DNA of 64,000 nt from Hyphomicrobium facile (GTDB lineage Bacteria > Pseudomonadota > Alphaproteobacteria > Rhizobiales > Hyphomicrobiaceae), in the NCBI RefSeq assembly GCF_900116175.1, contig NZ_FPCH01000005.1:64501-128500 (forward strand). Reading direction: 5' to 3'. The translations under genes and the position numbers were made by a program. A model generated the notes under the pieces. It ran no database searches. It was not told where the DNA came from and worked only from the letters and a program-made list of their open reading frames with translations. How positions within the stretch are numbered: position 1 is the first letter of the stretch; each line of letters starts with the position of its first letter. Below, in pieces: positions 26,392 to 37,908 of the stretch.

Positions 26392-26922
26392 TCAGGTTTG
26401 GGGCGTGAGGCCAGCCGCGTAATGCTTCCACTTTTCGACGTAGCGCCGTGCGCCGCCGCCGAAGCGATGAGCTTCTTCGTCGCTCAGTTGACGAACGACT
26501 TTGCCGGGCGATCCCAGAACCATTGAGCGGGGCGGGATTATTTTGCCTTCGGGTATCAGCGCACCGGCGCCGATCACGCATTCCTCGCCGATCTCTGCAC
26601 CGTTCAATATGATGCTGCCGATGCCGACGAGGCTGCCGCGGCCGATGGTGCAGCCGTGCAGCATCGCCATGTGGCCGACGGTGCAGTCTTCGCCGATCGT
26701 GAGCGGGAAGCCCGGATCGGTGTGCAATACGCAGCCGTCCTGCACGTTCGAGCGCGCACCCACCGTAATCAGCTCGTTATCGCCGCGGAGCACCGCGCCG
26801 AACCAAACGCTCACGTCCTCCTCAAGCTTCACTTTGCCGAGGAGAACGGCGTTAGGGGCGACCCAGAACACGCCATTCGCGGGCGTGCTCACACCTATGC
26901 CATCGAATTTGTAAAAGGGCAT
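26392..26922 (-). CDS. Gamma-class carbonic anhydrase-like protein
   Basis: The 176-residue left-handed beta-helix protein resembles YrdA/PaaY. Hexapeptide repeats run through [20 protein letters not shown], and the metal histidines are in [18 protein letters not shown] residues of the active site (RGDN) are present. It may be an active carbonic anhydrase or a related acyltransferase-like enzyme; sequence alone does not decide. Its neighbours are DUF3126 and cysE, a hexapeptide-repeat relative. Confidence 0.85.
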   Translation of the reverse strand: MPFYKFDGIGVSTPANGVFWVAPNAVLLGKVKLEEDVSVWFGAVLRGDNELITVGARSNVQDGCVLHTDPGFPLTIGEDCTVGHMAMLHGCTIGRGSLVGIGSIILNGAEIGEECVIGAGALIPEGKIIPPRSMVLGSPGKVVRQLSDEEAHRFGGGARRYVEKWKHYAAGLTPQT

Positions 26923-26934
26923 CCTGATCGGGCT

Positions 26935-27150
26935 CTAGACGCCTTCGAGGTCCATATCGAGGATCGCCATCTGAAATTGATAGGACGTCTCGCCCTCTTC
27001 GACTTCACGATAAAGCGTCGCGACGAACTCGCCATTGATGAAGACTTCGGCCATGTCGTCTTTCTTCGGCTGCGGCCTGATCTCGAGGCTGGTGGCGCCG
27101 AAAGTTTTACGCAGGTACGACTGCAGGCGTGCGAGTTCTTCTTTCTTCAA
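26935..27150 (-). CDS. DUF3126-family protein
   Basis: This 71-residue protein begins MKKEELARLQSYLRKTFG and ends in FQMAILDMDLEG, matching DUF3126, a small alphaproteobacterial family. The two-strand motif EVFINGEFVATLYREVEEGE is conserved. Located between cysE and the carbonic anhydrase-like gene, about 20 bases past the cysE stop, it is almost certainly cotranscribed with cysE. Function unknown. Confidence 0.85.
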   Translation of the reverse strand: MKKEELARLQSYLRKTFGATSLEIRPQPKKDDMAEVFINGEFVATLYREVEEGETSYQFQMAILDMDLEGV

Positions 27151-27171
27151 TGTCTTTCTCCTGGACGAATT

Positions 27172-27999
27172 TCAGAGGCCGCCGAAATCATCAACCCAAC
27201 CCTGCTCCATTGAGCGGGCGGGTTCGGCGCAACCTGCGCTGCCGACGATTTTCGCGGGCACTCCGGCGACGGTTACGTTAGGCGGCACTTCGGCGAGAAC
27301 CACCGATCCGGCAGCCACGCGCGAGCAACGCCCGACTTTGATGTTACCAAGGATCTTGGCCCCCGCTCCGACCAGCACATTATCGCCGATCTTCGGGTGC
27401 CGGTCACCCATCTCTTTGCCGCTGCCGCCAAGTGTCACCGCGTGCAGGAACGAGCAGTTGTCGCCGACGACTGCTGTCTCGCCGACGACGAAACCCGTCG
27501 CATGATCGAGCATGATGCCCTTGCCGAACTGCGCGGCCGGATGAATGTCGACCGCGAACATGCGCGACGACTGGCTTTGCAGATAGAGCGCAAAATCATA
27601 GCGGCGGCTCTTCCACAGCGCATGCGCGAAGCGATACGTGACGAGGGCGTGGAAGCCCTTGAAGTACAACAGCGGGTCGAGATAGCGCGTGCATGCCGGA
27701 TCGCGGTCGTAGACCGCCTGGAGATCGGCGCGGAAAATTGCGCCGATGCCCGGATGCTCAGCCATCACGCTTTGGAATGTTTGCGAGATCAGCCCGGCAT
27801 CCACGTCGGTGTGGTTCAACCGCTGGGCGAGCCGATGGCAGACAGCGTCTTCCAGCATCTGGTGGCTGAGAACGGTCGCAAAGATGAAGCTGCCGAGCGC
27901 GGGCTCGGACTTCATCGCGGCTTCGGCCTCGGCACGGATCTGCGCCCAGATCGGATCGACGATTTGGACCTTGGAAGTGGCTGTCTTTGTGCTCGACAC
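27172..27999 (-). CDS. cysE: Serine O-acetyltransferase
   Basis: CysE acetylates L-serine to O-acetylserine for cysteine synthesis. The 275-residue protein has an N-terminal helical domain (1-145) and a left-handed beta-helix (150-255) with the active-site region IHPAAQFGKGIMLDHATG, VVGDNCSFLHAVTLGGSGK and RHPKIGDNVLVGAGAKILG. The C-terminal tail is present, so feedback inhibition by cysteine and binding to CysK are plausible. ATG 27999. Confidence 0.95.
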   Translation of the reverse strand: MSSTKTATSKVQIVDPIWAQIRAEAEAAMKSEPALGSFIFATVLSHQMLEDAVCHRLAQRLNHTDVDAGLISQTFQSVMAEHPGIGAIFRADLQAVYDRDPACTRYLDPLLYFKGFHALVTYRFAHALWKSRRYDFALYLQSQSSRMFAVDIHPAAQFGKGIMLDHATGFVVGETAVVGDNCSFLHAVTLGGSGKEMGDRHPKIGDNVLVGAGAKILGNIKVGRCSRVAAGSVVLAEVPPNVTVAGVPAKIVGSAGCAEPARSMEQGWVDDFGGL

Positions 28000-28221
28000 G
28001 TCTTGCCTCTAACGCGGATTGAGGGCCTGAAGGCCCGCGCACGCACGCGAACCGGTCCAAATTAGCAACAGCCGATTAACGCCGGCGTAAACCCCGGTCA
28101 ATCGATCGCGTCATTAACATATACACTTTCTCGCCGCCGCGTGCATCTGCCGCCCTGGCCCCGGTTTGCGGGCCGTTTTATTGCGCCTTAGATGGCCGCC
28201 CGAACAGAAGGATCAAGACGC

Positions 28222-29025
28222 ATGGCTCAAGCCGCGGAAGTCGCCAACCCGACGCTGCGATATGTCAAGGACGGAGCCATCGGCTGGATCACGGCCGACA
28301 ATCCGGCACGGATGAACGCGCTCACGGCTGCCATGTGGGAGGCCATACCAGGCGCGGTCGCGGAAGCGATTGCCGATCCAGACGTCCGGGTCGTCGTTTT
28401 GCGCGGCGCGGGCGACAAGGCCTTCTCGGCCGGCGCCGATATTTCCGAGTTCGAAAATTCCAGAACCGGGGATGCCGCCAAGATCTACGACACGTTGAAC
28501 GACAATGCCTTCAACGCGCTCATTGGCTGCCCCAAGCCGACGGTTGCCATGATCCACGGCTTTTGTCTCGGCGGCGGACTTGGCCTTGCACTTTGCTGCG
28601 ATATGCGGATTGCGGACGATGCGAGCCAGTTCGCCATTCCGGCGGCCAAGCTCGGGATCGGCTACAATGCACGCTGGGTGCGGCCGATCCTTGCCGCCAT
28701 CCCGGCAGCGCGCGCCAAGGAACTGTTATTCACTGGACGCCGTTTCCGCTCCGCCGATGCAGAAGCGATGGCCCTCGTTTCGCAACTCGTGACGACGGCG
28801 GAACTCGAGGCGACCGTCAGGGCGCTGGCTTTGGAGATTGCCGCGAATGCGCCGTTGTCCGTCGCGGCAGCCAAACAGGTGATCGACGAAATCTCACGTC
28901 ATCCCGAGAATCCAGATATGGACCGCCTCGATGCCGCCATCGCCGCCTGTTTCGAAAGCGAAGACTATGCCGAAGGCCGCCGGGCATTTCTTGAAAAGCG
29001 CAAGCCAGTATTCAAGGGCAAATGA
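28222..29025 (+). CDS. Enoyl-CoA hydratase/isomerase-family protein
   Basis: This 267-residue crotonase-fold protein has the oxyanion-hole segments FSAGADISEF and GFCLGGGLGLALCCDMRIADD. A Glu in the second position equivalent to the hydratase acid residue appears replaced (KLGIGYNARW), so the exact reaction is open; it may be a hydratase, isomerase or hydrolase. ATG 28222 has AGAAGGA upstream and is preferred to ATG 28192. The next gene begins 13 bases after the stop. Confidence 0.85.
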   Translation: MAQAAEVANPTLRYVKDGAIGWITADNPARMNALTAAMWEAIPGAVAEAIADPDVRVVVLRGAGDKAFSAGADISEFENSRTGDAAKIYDTLNDNAFNALIGCPKPTVAMIHGFCLGGGLGLALCCDMRIADDASQFAIPAAKLGIGYNARWVRPILAAIPAARAKELLFTGRRFRSADAEAMALVSQLVTTAELEATVRALALEIAANAPLSVAAAKQVIDEISRHPENPDMDRLDAAIAACFESEDYAEGRRAFLEKRKPVFKGK

Positions 29026-29038
29026 CTTGATCGAGCGC

Positions 29039-30127
29039 ATGAAATGGCTTCGCAGTCTTGGCCTCGTGGCTGTCGCTTCCTTGACGGCGACGGCTGCATC
29101 GGCAGGCGACAAGACATTGCTCGAGGCGTGTTTTTCGCCGGCTGCACTTGCGGCCGTTCAGGGCGAGGAGGCGATCACGAAGGGCAATCGCTCGTTCGAT
29201 GCTCAGATCAAAATCAAGGACTTTACGCCGGCGTCTCCCGTTCCCGATGCGCTTCGGGGCGCGATCCGTCGCGTCAACCTTCCGCCTGGCGAGAAAGCAA
29301 TCGCGCTGACGTTCGACCTTTGCGAACAACGTGGAGAAGTTGCCGGTTACGACGGGCGAATTTTCGATTACCTACGGCAGCAGGGCGTCAAGGCAACGTT
29401 CTTTGCGGGCGGAAAGTGGATGGTTTCGCATCAACAGCGCACCGCACAGCTGATGGCCGATCCGTTGTTCGAAATCGGCAATCACACCGAAACGCACGCC
29501 AACCTGCGCCTGTTGCAACCTGCCGCGGTGAACCAGCAGGTGCTCGCTCCGCAAAAGGCATACGAGGACGCCCGCAGCCGCTTCGGTGCGGAACAATGTG
29601 TTGCGTCGTCAGCGCCGGATTCCATGAGCCGAATTCCGGAGCAGCCGACGCTTTTCCGCTTTCCTTATGGTGCCTGTAACGACGCGGCGATGAAAGCCGT
29701 CAACGATGCGGGCATGCTTGCGATCCAATGGGATGTCGCCACGGGCGATCCCGATCCGCACGTCTCGGCTGCACGGATTGCGCAAGCCATGGTGAACGAA
29801 GCAAAGCCCGGCTCGATCATCGTCAACCACGCGAACGGGCGCGGCTGGCACACCGCCGAGGCACTCGCGATCGCTATTCCGAAGCTGAAGGCCAAGGGCT
29901 ATAAATTCGTGACGGTCAGCGAACTGATGACAATGGGCAAGCCAGTGATCACGTCCGAATGCTACGATCGCAAGCCCGGCGACACCAATCGCTACGACTT
30001 CCTCAGCGCCCTGCAGCATCCGCTGAATGCGACGGCCAAGAGCGGGGCGACCGCCGCCGTTTCGCCACCGCCCAAATCGCAGACGACCAAAAGCGTCTCG
30101 CAGAAACCCTTAGCGACCGATCACTGA
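29039..30127 (+). CDS. Exported polysaccharide deacetylase-family protein
   Basis: The 362-residue precursor has a signal peptide (SLGLVAVASLTATAASAGD) and a NodB-homology domain. Motif 1 is ALTFDLCEQ (canonical TFDD with Cys after Leu), motif 2 is GNHTETHANL, and motif 3 is FRFPYGACND. The metal-binding His pair and Asp are present, but the second Asp of motif 1 is a Leu, a common variant in this subfamily. A C-terminal Lys/Ser/Pro tail follows. Substrate (peptidoglycan, chitin or other glycan) cannot be inferred. Confidence 0.88.
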   Translation: MKWLRSLGLVAVASLTATAASAGDKTLLEACFSPAALAAVQGEEAITKGNRSFDAQIKIKDFTPASPVPDALRGAIRRVNLPPGEKAIALTFDLCEQRGEVAGYDGRIFDYLRQQGVKATFFAGGKWMVSHQQRTAQLMADPLFEIGNHTETHANLRLLQPAAVNQQVLAPQKAYEDARSRFGAEQCVASSAPDSMSRIPEQPTLFRFPYGACNDAAMKAVNDAGMLAIQWDVATGDPDPHVSAARIAQAMVNEAKPGSIIVNHANGRGWHTAEALAIAIPKLKAKGYKFVTVSELMTMGKPVITSECYDRKPGDTNRYDFLSALQHPLNATAKSGATAAVSPPPKSQTTKSVSQKPLATDH

Positions 30128-30128
30128 G

Positions 30129-30626
30129 ATGACGGGAGCCGACAGACTGCCGGTCTCCCCTCGCGCGGTGACGTTCGAACCGATGACGGCTGAGGCGGCG
30201 CAAAGTCTCGGCGAGGCGCTGGCGCAAATCGATCCGTGGGCGCGCTACGATTACACGGGCAAGACGCTCGCCGCGTTCCTTGCCGGCGAAGAGCCGGGCG
30301 CACAGCGTTTCCAGATCATCGTCGATCGCGTGCTCGCGGGTGCAATTGTCATCCGGAGCAATTGGCTGCGGGGACCTTATCTGCAGTTTCTCGGCATCCT
30401 CCCGGCGTTCCATCGCCAGGGCGTCGGGCGCTCAGCGCTATTGTGGTTCGAGCGCGGATCGGAAGCGGGTGGCGCCCGAAATCTTTGGGTTGTCGCTTCC
30501 GATTTCAACGGGGGCGCGCAGGCCTTCTACGAACGGCATGGCTTCGCTCGCGTCGGGATCATCGACGGGCTCGTCACCGAGGGCGCTGCAGAAATACTTT
30601 TTCGAAAACGGCTAAGAATTGGTTGA
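30129..30626 (+). CDS. GNAT-family N-acetyltransferase
   Basis: The 165-residue protein has the acetyl-CoA-binding core of GNAT enzymes: FLGILPAFHRQGVGRSALLW with motif A (Q/RxxGxG/A), and the later NLWVVASDFNGGAQAFYERHGF strand-helix. The start at ATG 30129 overlaps the previous stop, consistent with coupling. Target unknown; relatives range from protein acetylases to drug-modifying enzymes. Confidence 0.88.
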   Translation: MTGADRLPVSPRAVTFEPMTAEAAQSLGEALAQIDPWARYDYTGKTLAAFLAGEEPGAQRFQIIVDRVLAGAIVIRSNWLRGPYLQFLGILPAFHRQGVGRSALLWFERGSEAGGARNLWVVASDFNGGAQAFYERHGFARVGIIDGLVTEGAAEILFRKRLRIG

Positions 30627-31095
30627 GGGGCCGAACGCGCCGCGGCCGAGTTGCTGGGACAGCCAACGAACCGTTGATGCCTGTGAGGCTTCTTACTGGC
30701 GAACGCCCCCAACGTCGTGGTGAATGCAAGCAATTAATTTTGGATCGTTATTGTGCGGCGCATCTCAACAATTCGGCAGTTATGACGGGATGCGATCCAT
30801 CCCCCGCGCTCATCGCGATAACCGCGCATTTGCAGGGCTTTTCGAAGAGGCCGTCCGTTCGGTCCGGAATTTCCAGTCTATGTTTTTCGGTTAGGCCGTC
30901 TGCGCGACGCGGAGATTAATCGTTTTACGGCTTCTCTGCTTCTGCGACGCAAAATGCTTTTTGCTTGTCAGCGATGTCGGCTGTTGCATAGCTTCCGGCC
31001 GACGCTTCGAAGAAAGCGAGACGAATTCCAAGGCCTTCAAGGGGGGCCAGTGGCAAGGCTCTGCAGGGCGAACTTAACTCTCTTGCGGTAAGATT
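30627..31095. other. Gene-free intergenic stretch
   Basis: About 470 bases with no ORF I can support; the ORFs here read like shadow frames. It ends in the structured region annotated at 31096. No tRNA, SRP-RNA or RNase P motif was recognised. Confidence 0.5.
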
Positions 31096-31293
31096 GTCGT
31101 TTGGATTTCGTGAAACTGGTCGTGCTCGGGACCCATTGAGAGCGACCGTCTGGAGGAAATGCCTGAAACAGTAATCCCACGCGCGATGCTCCAAGGAGCC
31201 AACGAGACGGGGGACTATTTCTGGGATGTCTGGCGCGAGCCAAACGACCATACGGCGCGGGACCGGAAAGCGGACCGCGCCGATTTTTTTTTT
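31096..31293 (+). ncRNA. Candidate structured small RNA (6S-like layout)
   Basis: A plus-strand transcript would end at a strong terminator (31253-31293). Upstream, GTCGTTTGG (31096-31104) and CCAAACGAC (31240-31248) are a perfect 9-bp closing pair spanning 153 bases. Inside, CCGTCT (31146-31151) pairs with AGACGG (31205-31210) and GGAG (31152-31155) with CTCC (31189-31192), leaving large internal loops. A long rod with internal bubbles near 150 bases recalls 6S RNA, but no conserved sequence was matched and alternative hairpins exist. A TAAGAT sequence (31089-31094) is only a weak -10 candidate. A short ORF (ATG 31160, after GGAGGAA) also lies inside. Confidence 0.4.
31253..31293 (+). terminator. 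Strong Rho-independent terminator facing metH
   Basis: An 8-bp GC stem, CGGCGCGG (31253-31260) with CCGCGCCG (31275-31282), is followed by one A and ten T residues (31284-31293). The T-run is on the plus strand only, so it ends a plus-strand transcript. The nearest upstream gene (GNAT) stops more than 600 bases earlier. Confidence 0.9.
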
Positions 31294-31304
31294 GAGACGA
31301 GCCC

Positions 31305-33995
<2,691 letters not shown>

Positions 33996-34026
33996 TGACG
34001 AGAATTCCGTTCTGAGCTGAGAAAGT

Positions 34027-34740
34027 TCATGCGAAGGCCAGCCATCCCTTGATTGCAAGACCGCGGAAAATCGGCACGAGATCCGTGAAACCAGCGGCGG
34101 TCAGCAACTCTTCCTGGCGCTCGACAGTCACCACGGCCACCTTCTTGAAGTTTTGCGCGTTGCTCTCGGCGGCTTGTTCCGAAACCCCGTTCCGCATTGC
34201 GTGACGTTTCCAGATGCGCCGCAGCAGTTCGGTGCCGGGCTCGCCAACCAGCCCGACACCATCGACAATCGCGAGAGGCGCGCGCGGCTTCAGACGCGCA
34301 TGGATTGCCTTGAAGAATGCCAGCTTGGAACCATCGTCGGGAACAAAGTGCGCCGTCAGGATACAGGTGGCGGCATCGAACTCGCGCTCGTCCAGCTCAT
34401 CGATCTGCATGGTGTGGACTTCGCTGCGATTTTCGACTGGCGTTCCGGCAAGGCGCCGCCGGGCAAGATCCAACATGGGCTCATAGGTATCGACCCCCAC
34501 GAACGACCATGAGGGATTTTCCATTCCAAGGCGCAGAATTTCTTCACCTCCGCCCGCGCCCAGAACCAGAATCTTTGCCGGGCGGCCGGCAAGGAGCTCG
34601 TGGAACGATGCCTCGATAATCGGGAAGATCGCGCGGCGCCCCGGAATGTATTGCTCGACGATTGCCTCGTAATCGTTGCGATCGTCGAGCTTAGGCAGGT
34701 CCTGATCTTCGAACTTCAGATGTGTCATCTCATCAGCCAT
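34027..34740 (-). CDS. SAM-dependent methyltransferase between the two metH halves
   Basis: The 237-residue protein is a class I (Rossmann) methyltransferase. Motif I is [15 protein letters not shown], followed by an acidic strand end ([18 protein letters not shown]) and motif IV-like [20 protein letters not shown]. It has no family I can name. Its start (ATG 34740) overlaps the metH1 stop by eight bases, so it is translated from the methionine operon. The substrate is unknown. Its position between metH1 and metH2 suggests a link to methionine/SAM metabolism or to a SAM-consuming step. Confidence 0.82.
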   Translation of the reverse strand: MADEMTHLKFEDQDLPKLDDRNDYEAIVEQYIPGRRAIFPIIEASFHELLAGRPAKILVLGAGGGEEILRLGMENPSWSFVGVDTYEPMLDLARRRLAGTPVENRSEVHTMQIDELDEREFDAATCILTAHFVPDDGSKLAFFKAIHARLKPRAPLAIVDGVGLVGEPGTELLRRIWKRHAMRNGVSEQAAESNAQNFKKVAVVTVERQEELLTAAGFTDLVPIFRGLAIKGWLAFA

Positions 34741-35794
34741 GGACGAACGGTTCGAGACCAGAGAGGCGTAGGCGCGGGTCGTGCTTCGGGAGTGCACGCG
34801 GCTTATAGGATTTCGCGTGGCTTGCGATATGCGCGATGTGATCAGGTGTCGAGCCGCAGCAGCCGCCGACGACGTTTATCAAACCATCGGCAAGCCAGGG
34901 CTCGACCTTGCAGGCCATCTCGTCTGGACCTTCGTCATACTCGCCCATCGCGTTCGGCAGGCCGGCATTCGGGTAAGCCGAGATACGCACGTCAGCGACA
35001 TGCGAGAGCTCGGCAATGTACGGCCGCATCAGCTCGGCTCCGAGCGCGCAGTTGAGCCCGATCGAAAACGGCCTCAGGTGCCGCATCGAGTACCAGAAGG
35101 CTTCAGCCGTTTGCCCCGACAGCGTACGGCCCGAGCGATCGGTGATCGTTCCGGAAATCATGATCGGCAGCTCGAGATCTTTTTCCTCGAAGACTTCCAA
35201 GGTCGCGAAGCCCGCGGCTTTGGCGTTCAAGGTGTCGAAGATCGTCTCGATCAGGATGATGTCGGAGCCGCCGTCGATCAGTCCCCTCACCTGCTCCTTG
35301 TAGGCTTCGCGCAACTCATCAAAACTGACGTTGCGATAGCCTGGATTGTTGACGTCCGGCGAAATCGACGCCGTGCGATTGGTCGGCCCGACGGCGCCCG
35401 CCACGAAGCGTGGCTTCTCGGGCGTCTTTTTCGTCCATTCGTCAGCTGCGCGACGCGCGAGCTTCGCCGCCTCGACGTTCATCTCATAGGACAGCTCTTC
35501 CATGTGGTAGTCGGCCATGGAAATGCGCTGCGCATTGAACGTGTTCGTCTCGATGATGTCGGCGCCCGCTTGCAGATACTTGCCGTGGATCTCCTGGATG
35601 ATCTCAGGCTGGGTCAGAACGAGGAGATCGTTGTTGCCCTTGATGTCCTTCGAGTGATCCGCGAAGCGCTCGCCGCGATAATGTTCTTCGCCGAGCTTAT
35701 ACCGCTGGATCATCGTGCCCATCGCACCGTCGATGATCAGGATGCGTTCGCTTGCGGCCTTTTCCAGCGCGGCCCAACTTGGTTTGCGTCTCAT
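34733..35794 (-). CDS. metH: Methionine synthase homocysteine-binding subunit (MetH1)
   Basis: The 353-residue protein is the homocysteine methyltransferase domain normally fused to the N-terminus of MetH. It shows [32 protein letters not shown] and the zinc-binding Cys pair [12 protein letters not shown]. The third zinc Cys is the one in [10 protein letters not shown] 35794 is preferred to 35836; the latter overlaps metF by 17 bases. Together with the protein encoded at 31305-33995 it forms a split MetH. Split MetH is known in several bacterial groups. Confidence 0.93.
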   Translation of the reverse strand: MRRKPSWAALEKAASERILIIDGAMGTMIQRYKLGEEHYRGERFADHSKDIKGNNDLLVLTQPEIIQEIHGKYLQAGADIIETNTFNAQRISMADYHMEELSYEMNVEAAKLARRAADEWTKKTPEKPRFVAGAVGPTNRTASISPDVNNPGYRNVSFDELREAYKEQVRGLIDGGSDIILIETIFDTLNAKAAGFATLEVFEEKDLELPIMISGTITDRSGRTLSGQTAEAFWYSMRHLRPFSIGLNCALGAELMRPYIAELSHVADVRISAYPNAGLPNAMGEYDEGPDEMACKVEPWLADGLINVVGGCCGSTPDHIAHIASHAKSYKPRALPKHDPRLRLSGLEPFVHG

Positions 35795-35819
35795 GTCACG
35801 CCTCGACTTTCCTGAAATT

Positions 35820-36734
35820 TCACGCCGCGTCGGCATTTGCCGTCCTGACAGAGCGCAAGCCCAGCAGATGGCAAATTGCGTAAACGAGATCGGCGCGGTT
35901 CAACGTGTAGAAATGGAACTTCTTGATGCCCTCGTCGACGAGGTCCATCACCTGCTCGGTTGCGACGGCCGCTCCGACGAGATGGGAGGTGGCGCTGTCG
36001 TCTTCCAGCCCTTCGAAACGGCGCGCGAGCCAGGACGGCACGCTTGCGCCTGCTCGCTTCGCGAAGCCCGCGACCTGCTTGAAATTATGGATCGGCACGA
36101 TGCCCGGAGAGATCGGCACCCAGATGCCTGCAGCCCGGGCGCGCTCGATGAAGCGCAGGAAGTGCGTGTTATCGAAGCCGAACTGCGTGATGATGCGATC
36201 GGCGCCGGCATCGACCTTGGCTTTCAGATTTTCGATGTCAGCCTCGATCGACGGGCTTTCTGGATGCTTCTCGGGATAGCCCGCAACCGAAATTTCGAAA
36301 TCGGCAATGGCCTTCAATCCTGCGACGAGGTCGGCTGCGTTTTTGTAGCCGCCCGGATAGGGCTCGTACTTCGCGCCGGTTCCTTGTGCCGGATCTCCGC
36401 GCAGGGCGACGATGTGGCGGACGCCCTCGTCCCAATACGTCTTGGCGACGGCGTCGACCTCTTCCTTCGTGGCGTCAACGCAGGTGAGATGTGCGGCGGG
36501 CTTCAAGGGCGTCTCCTTGAGGAGACGGGTGACTGTCGCGTGCGTACGCTCGCGCGTCGATCCGCCCGCGCCATACGTCACCGAGACGAATTCAGGACCG
36601 AGCGGCGCAAGCCGCGTGATCGAAGACCACAGCGTCTCTTCCATCTTTTCGGTCTTCGGCGGGAAAAATTCGAAGCTGACGAGGATGTCTCCCGATCCCA
36701 GCAGCTTGCTTTTGCGTTCGCTTGTTTGTGCCAT
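35820..36734 (-). CDS. metF: Methylenetetrahydrofolate reductase
   Basis: MetF reduces 5,10-methylene- to 5-methyl-tetrahydrofolate, the methyl donor for MetH. The 304-residue TIM barrel has [43 protein letters not shown] and the FAD/folate region [16 protein letters not shown]. The catalytic Glu of FEFFPPK is present. It starts at ATG 36734 in a TGATG overlap with the ArsR-methyltransferase gene, so the two are coupled. Confidence 0.96.
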   Translation of the reverse strand: MAQTSERKSKLLGSGDILVSFEFFPPKTEKMEETLWSSITRLAPLGPEFVSVTYGAGGSTRERTHATVTRLLKETPLKPAAHLTCVDATKEEVDAVAKTYWDEGVRHIVALRGDPAQGTGAKYEPYPGGYKNAADLVAGLKAIADFEISVAGYPEKHPESPSIEADIENLKAKVDAGADRIITQFGFDNTHFLRFIERARAAGIWVPISPGIVPIHNFKQVAGFAKRAGASVPSWLARRFEGLEDDSATSHLVGAAVATEQVMDLVDEGIKKFHFYTLNRADLVYAICHLLGLRSVRTANADAA

Positions 36735-37747
36735 CAACCTGCCCCCTCGCGCACTTCTTCTGCCGGTGCGCCTATTCTTGCGACCGATGCCTGCGCCGCG
36801 GGACGTTCCGCCAGCCAGATCGTAACGGTCAGGATTTCTTCGCTGTCGCCGTCCTTAGGTTTCAGATCCTCGGTCGACTTCGGAACGAGGCCGGCATCCT
36901 TGAGCCAGCCGGCGACCTGCTCATGCGGGAACCCAAGCCGCTCGTGCGCTTCGCGAGATCGCAAGAACTCGAGATCATGCGGGGCGAAGTCGATGATCAG
37001 CAGCTTGCCGCCCGGAGCGAGCACGCGTGCGGCTTCGCGAATGGCGAGCGCCGGATCGGATAGAAAATGCAGAACCTGATGCATGACGACGACGTCGGCC
37101 TGCCTGTCTGCGAGCGACAGCGAATAGATATCGCCATGCCGAACCTGGGCGTTGAGGCATCCCTTGGACTTCAGATTGGCCTGCGCGTAGTTGAGCATCG
37201 CCTGGTTGACGTCGAGGCCAAGACCGCGCGTGAACCGGTCCGCGAAAAGTTCGAGCGTGCGGCCGGTGCCCGTTCCAAGATCGACGAAGAGGCCGAACGG
37301 CCCGTCGCCTATCGCACGGCGCATGGCCGCCTCGACGTCGTTTTCCGCGACGTGCAAGGTTCTGATCCGATCCCAATCGGCAGCGTGCTGTTCGAAAAAC
37401 GCCTGTGCGGTGGCTTCGCGCTCGCGCTTCAGGGCTTCCGCGCGTTCGCGATCACGCCGGACCGAGGCCTCCGCCGGATCGACGTCCGAAACGAGGCGCA
37501 GCGCCAAGCGGCCGCCCGGCTGGCGATCGGAGATATGAAAATAGACCCAGCTGCCGTCGCGGAAGCGCTCGATCAGGCCTGCTTCGCACAGGAGCTTCAG
37601 ATGGCGGCTGATCCGCGGCTGGCTTTGGCCAAGGATGAGAGTCAGGTCCTTGACGTTGAGTTCGCCCCCCGCGAGCAGGAGCAAAATCCGCAGACGCGTC
37701 GGCTCGGCCGCTGCTTTGAGCGCGGCAACGAGATCAGCGGTTCGCAT
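36734..37747 (-). CDS. ArsR-family regulator fused to a methyltransferase domain (SahR-like)
   Basis: This 337-residue protein has an ArsR-type helix-turn-helix at residues 1-85 (TRLRILLLLAGGELNVKDLTL, then GQSQPRISRHLKLLCEAGLIE). After a charged linker comes a class I methyltransferase domain (about 120-290) with motif I FVDLGTGTGRTLELFA and GLDVNQAMLNYAQANL. No metal-binding Cys cluster is seen near the HTH. Family knowledge: SahR is an ArsR-type repressor of methionine-cycle genes that senses S-adenosylhomocysteine, and fused versions occur in alphaproteobacteria. ATG 37747 is chosen because the promoter and operator lie directly upstream, placing the TSS near 37766. ATG 37765 would be leaderless. 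Confidence 0.85.
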   Translation of the reverse strand: MRTADLVAALKAAAEPTRLRILLLLAGGELNVKDLTLILGQSQPRISRHLKLLCEAGLIERFRDGSWVYFHISDRQPGGRLALRLVSDVDPAEASVRRDRERAEALKREREATAQAFFEQHAADWDRIRTLHVAENDVEAAMRRAIGDGPFGLFVDLGTGTGRTLELFADRFTRGLGLDVNQAMLNYAQANLKSKGCLNAQVRHGDIYSLSLADRQADVVVMHQVLHFLSDPALAIREAARVLAPGGKLLIIDFAPHDLEFLRSREAHERLGFPHEQVAGWLKDAGLVPKSTEDLKPKDGDSEEILTVTIWLAERPAAQASVARIGAPAEEVREGAG

Positions 37748-37772
37748 TTCGGGCGATCGATGCATGCGCCAC

Positions 37773-37800
37773 AACATATAAAGATATGTTTATGTGTCAA
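37773..37800 (-). promoter_or_regulatory. Promoter and SahR-like operator of the methionine-cycle operon
   Basis: On the minus strand a consensus -35 TTGACA (37800-37795) and a -10-like TATGTT (37778-37773) are spaced by 16 bases. The perfect palindrome AACATAT-AAAG-ATATGTT (plus-strand reading, 37773-37790) covers the spacer and -10, so a bound repressor would block RNA polymerase. The palindrome resembles my recollection of the SahR box in Proteobacteria (ATATCTTTATAT core). The ArsR-methyltransferase encoded just downstream is the obvious candidate regulator. Confidence 0.75.
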
Positions 37801-37808
37801 GTGGCGGA

Positions 37809-37829
37809 GTTCAATTCCGTTAATTGAAC
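37809..37829. repeat. Second palindrome in the divergent intergenic region
   Basis: GTTCAATT (37809-37816) and AATTGAAC (37822-37829) form a perfect 8-bp inverted repeat around CCGTT. It lies about 20 bases upstream of the operon -35 and 80 bases from the divergent gene at 37909. It could be an operator for either gene. Confidence 0.4.
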
Positions 37830-37908
37830 GGCGATACGCGGGTTAACGGCCTTTTAGCTATATTCGCAATACTGTGCCGCCGTTAGGTCTGCGGGGATCG
37901 AGTTCGGA

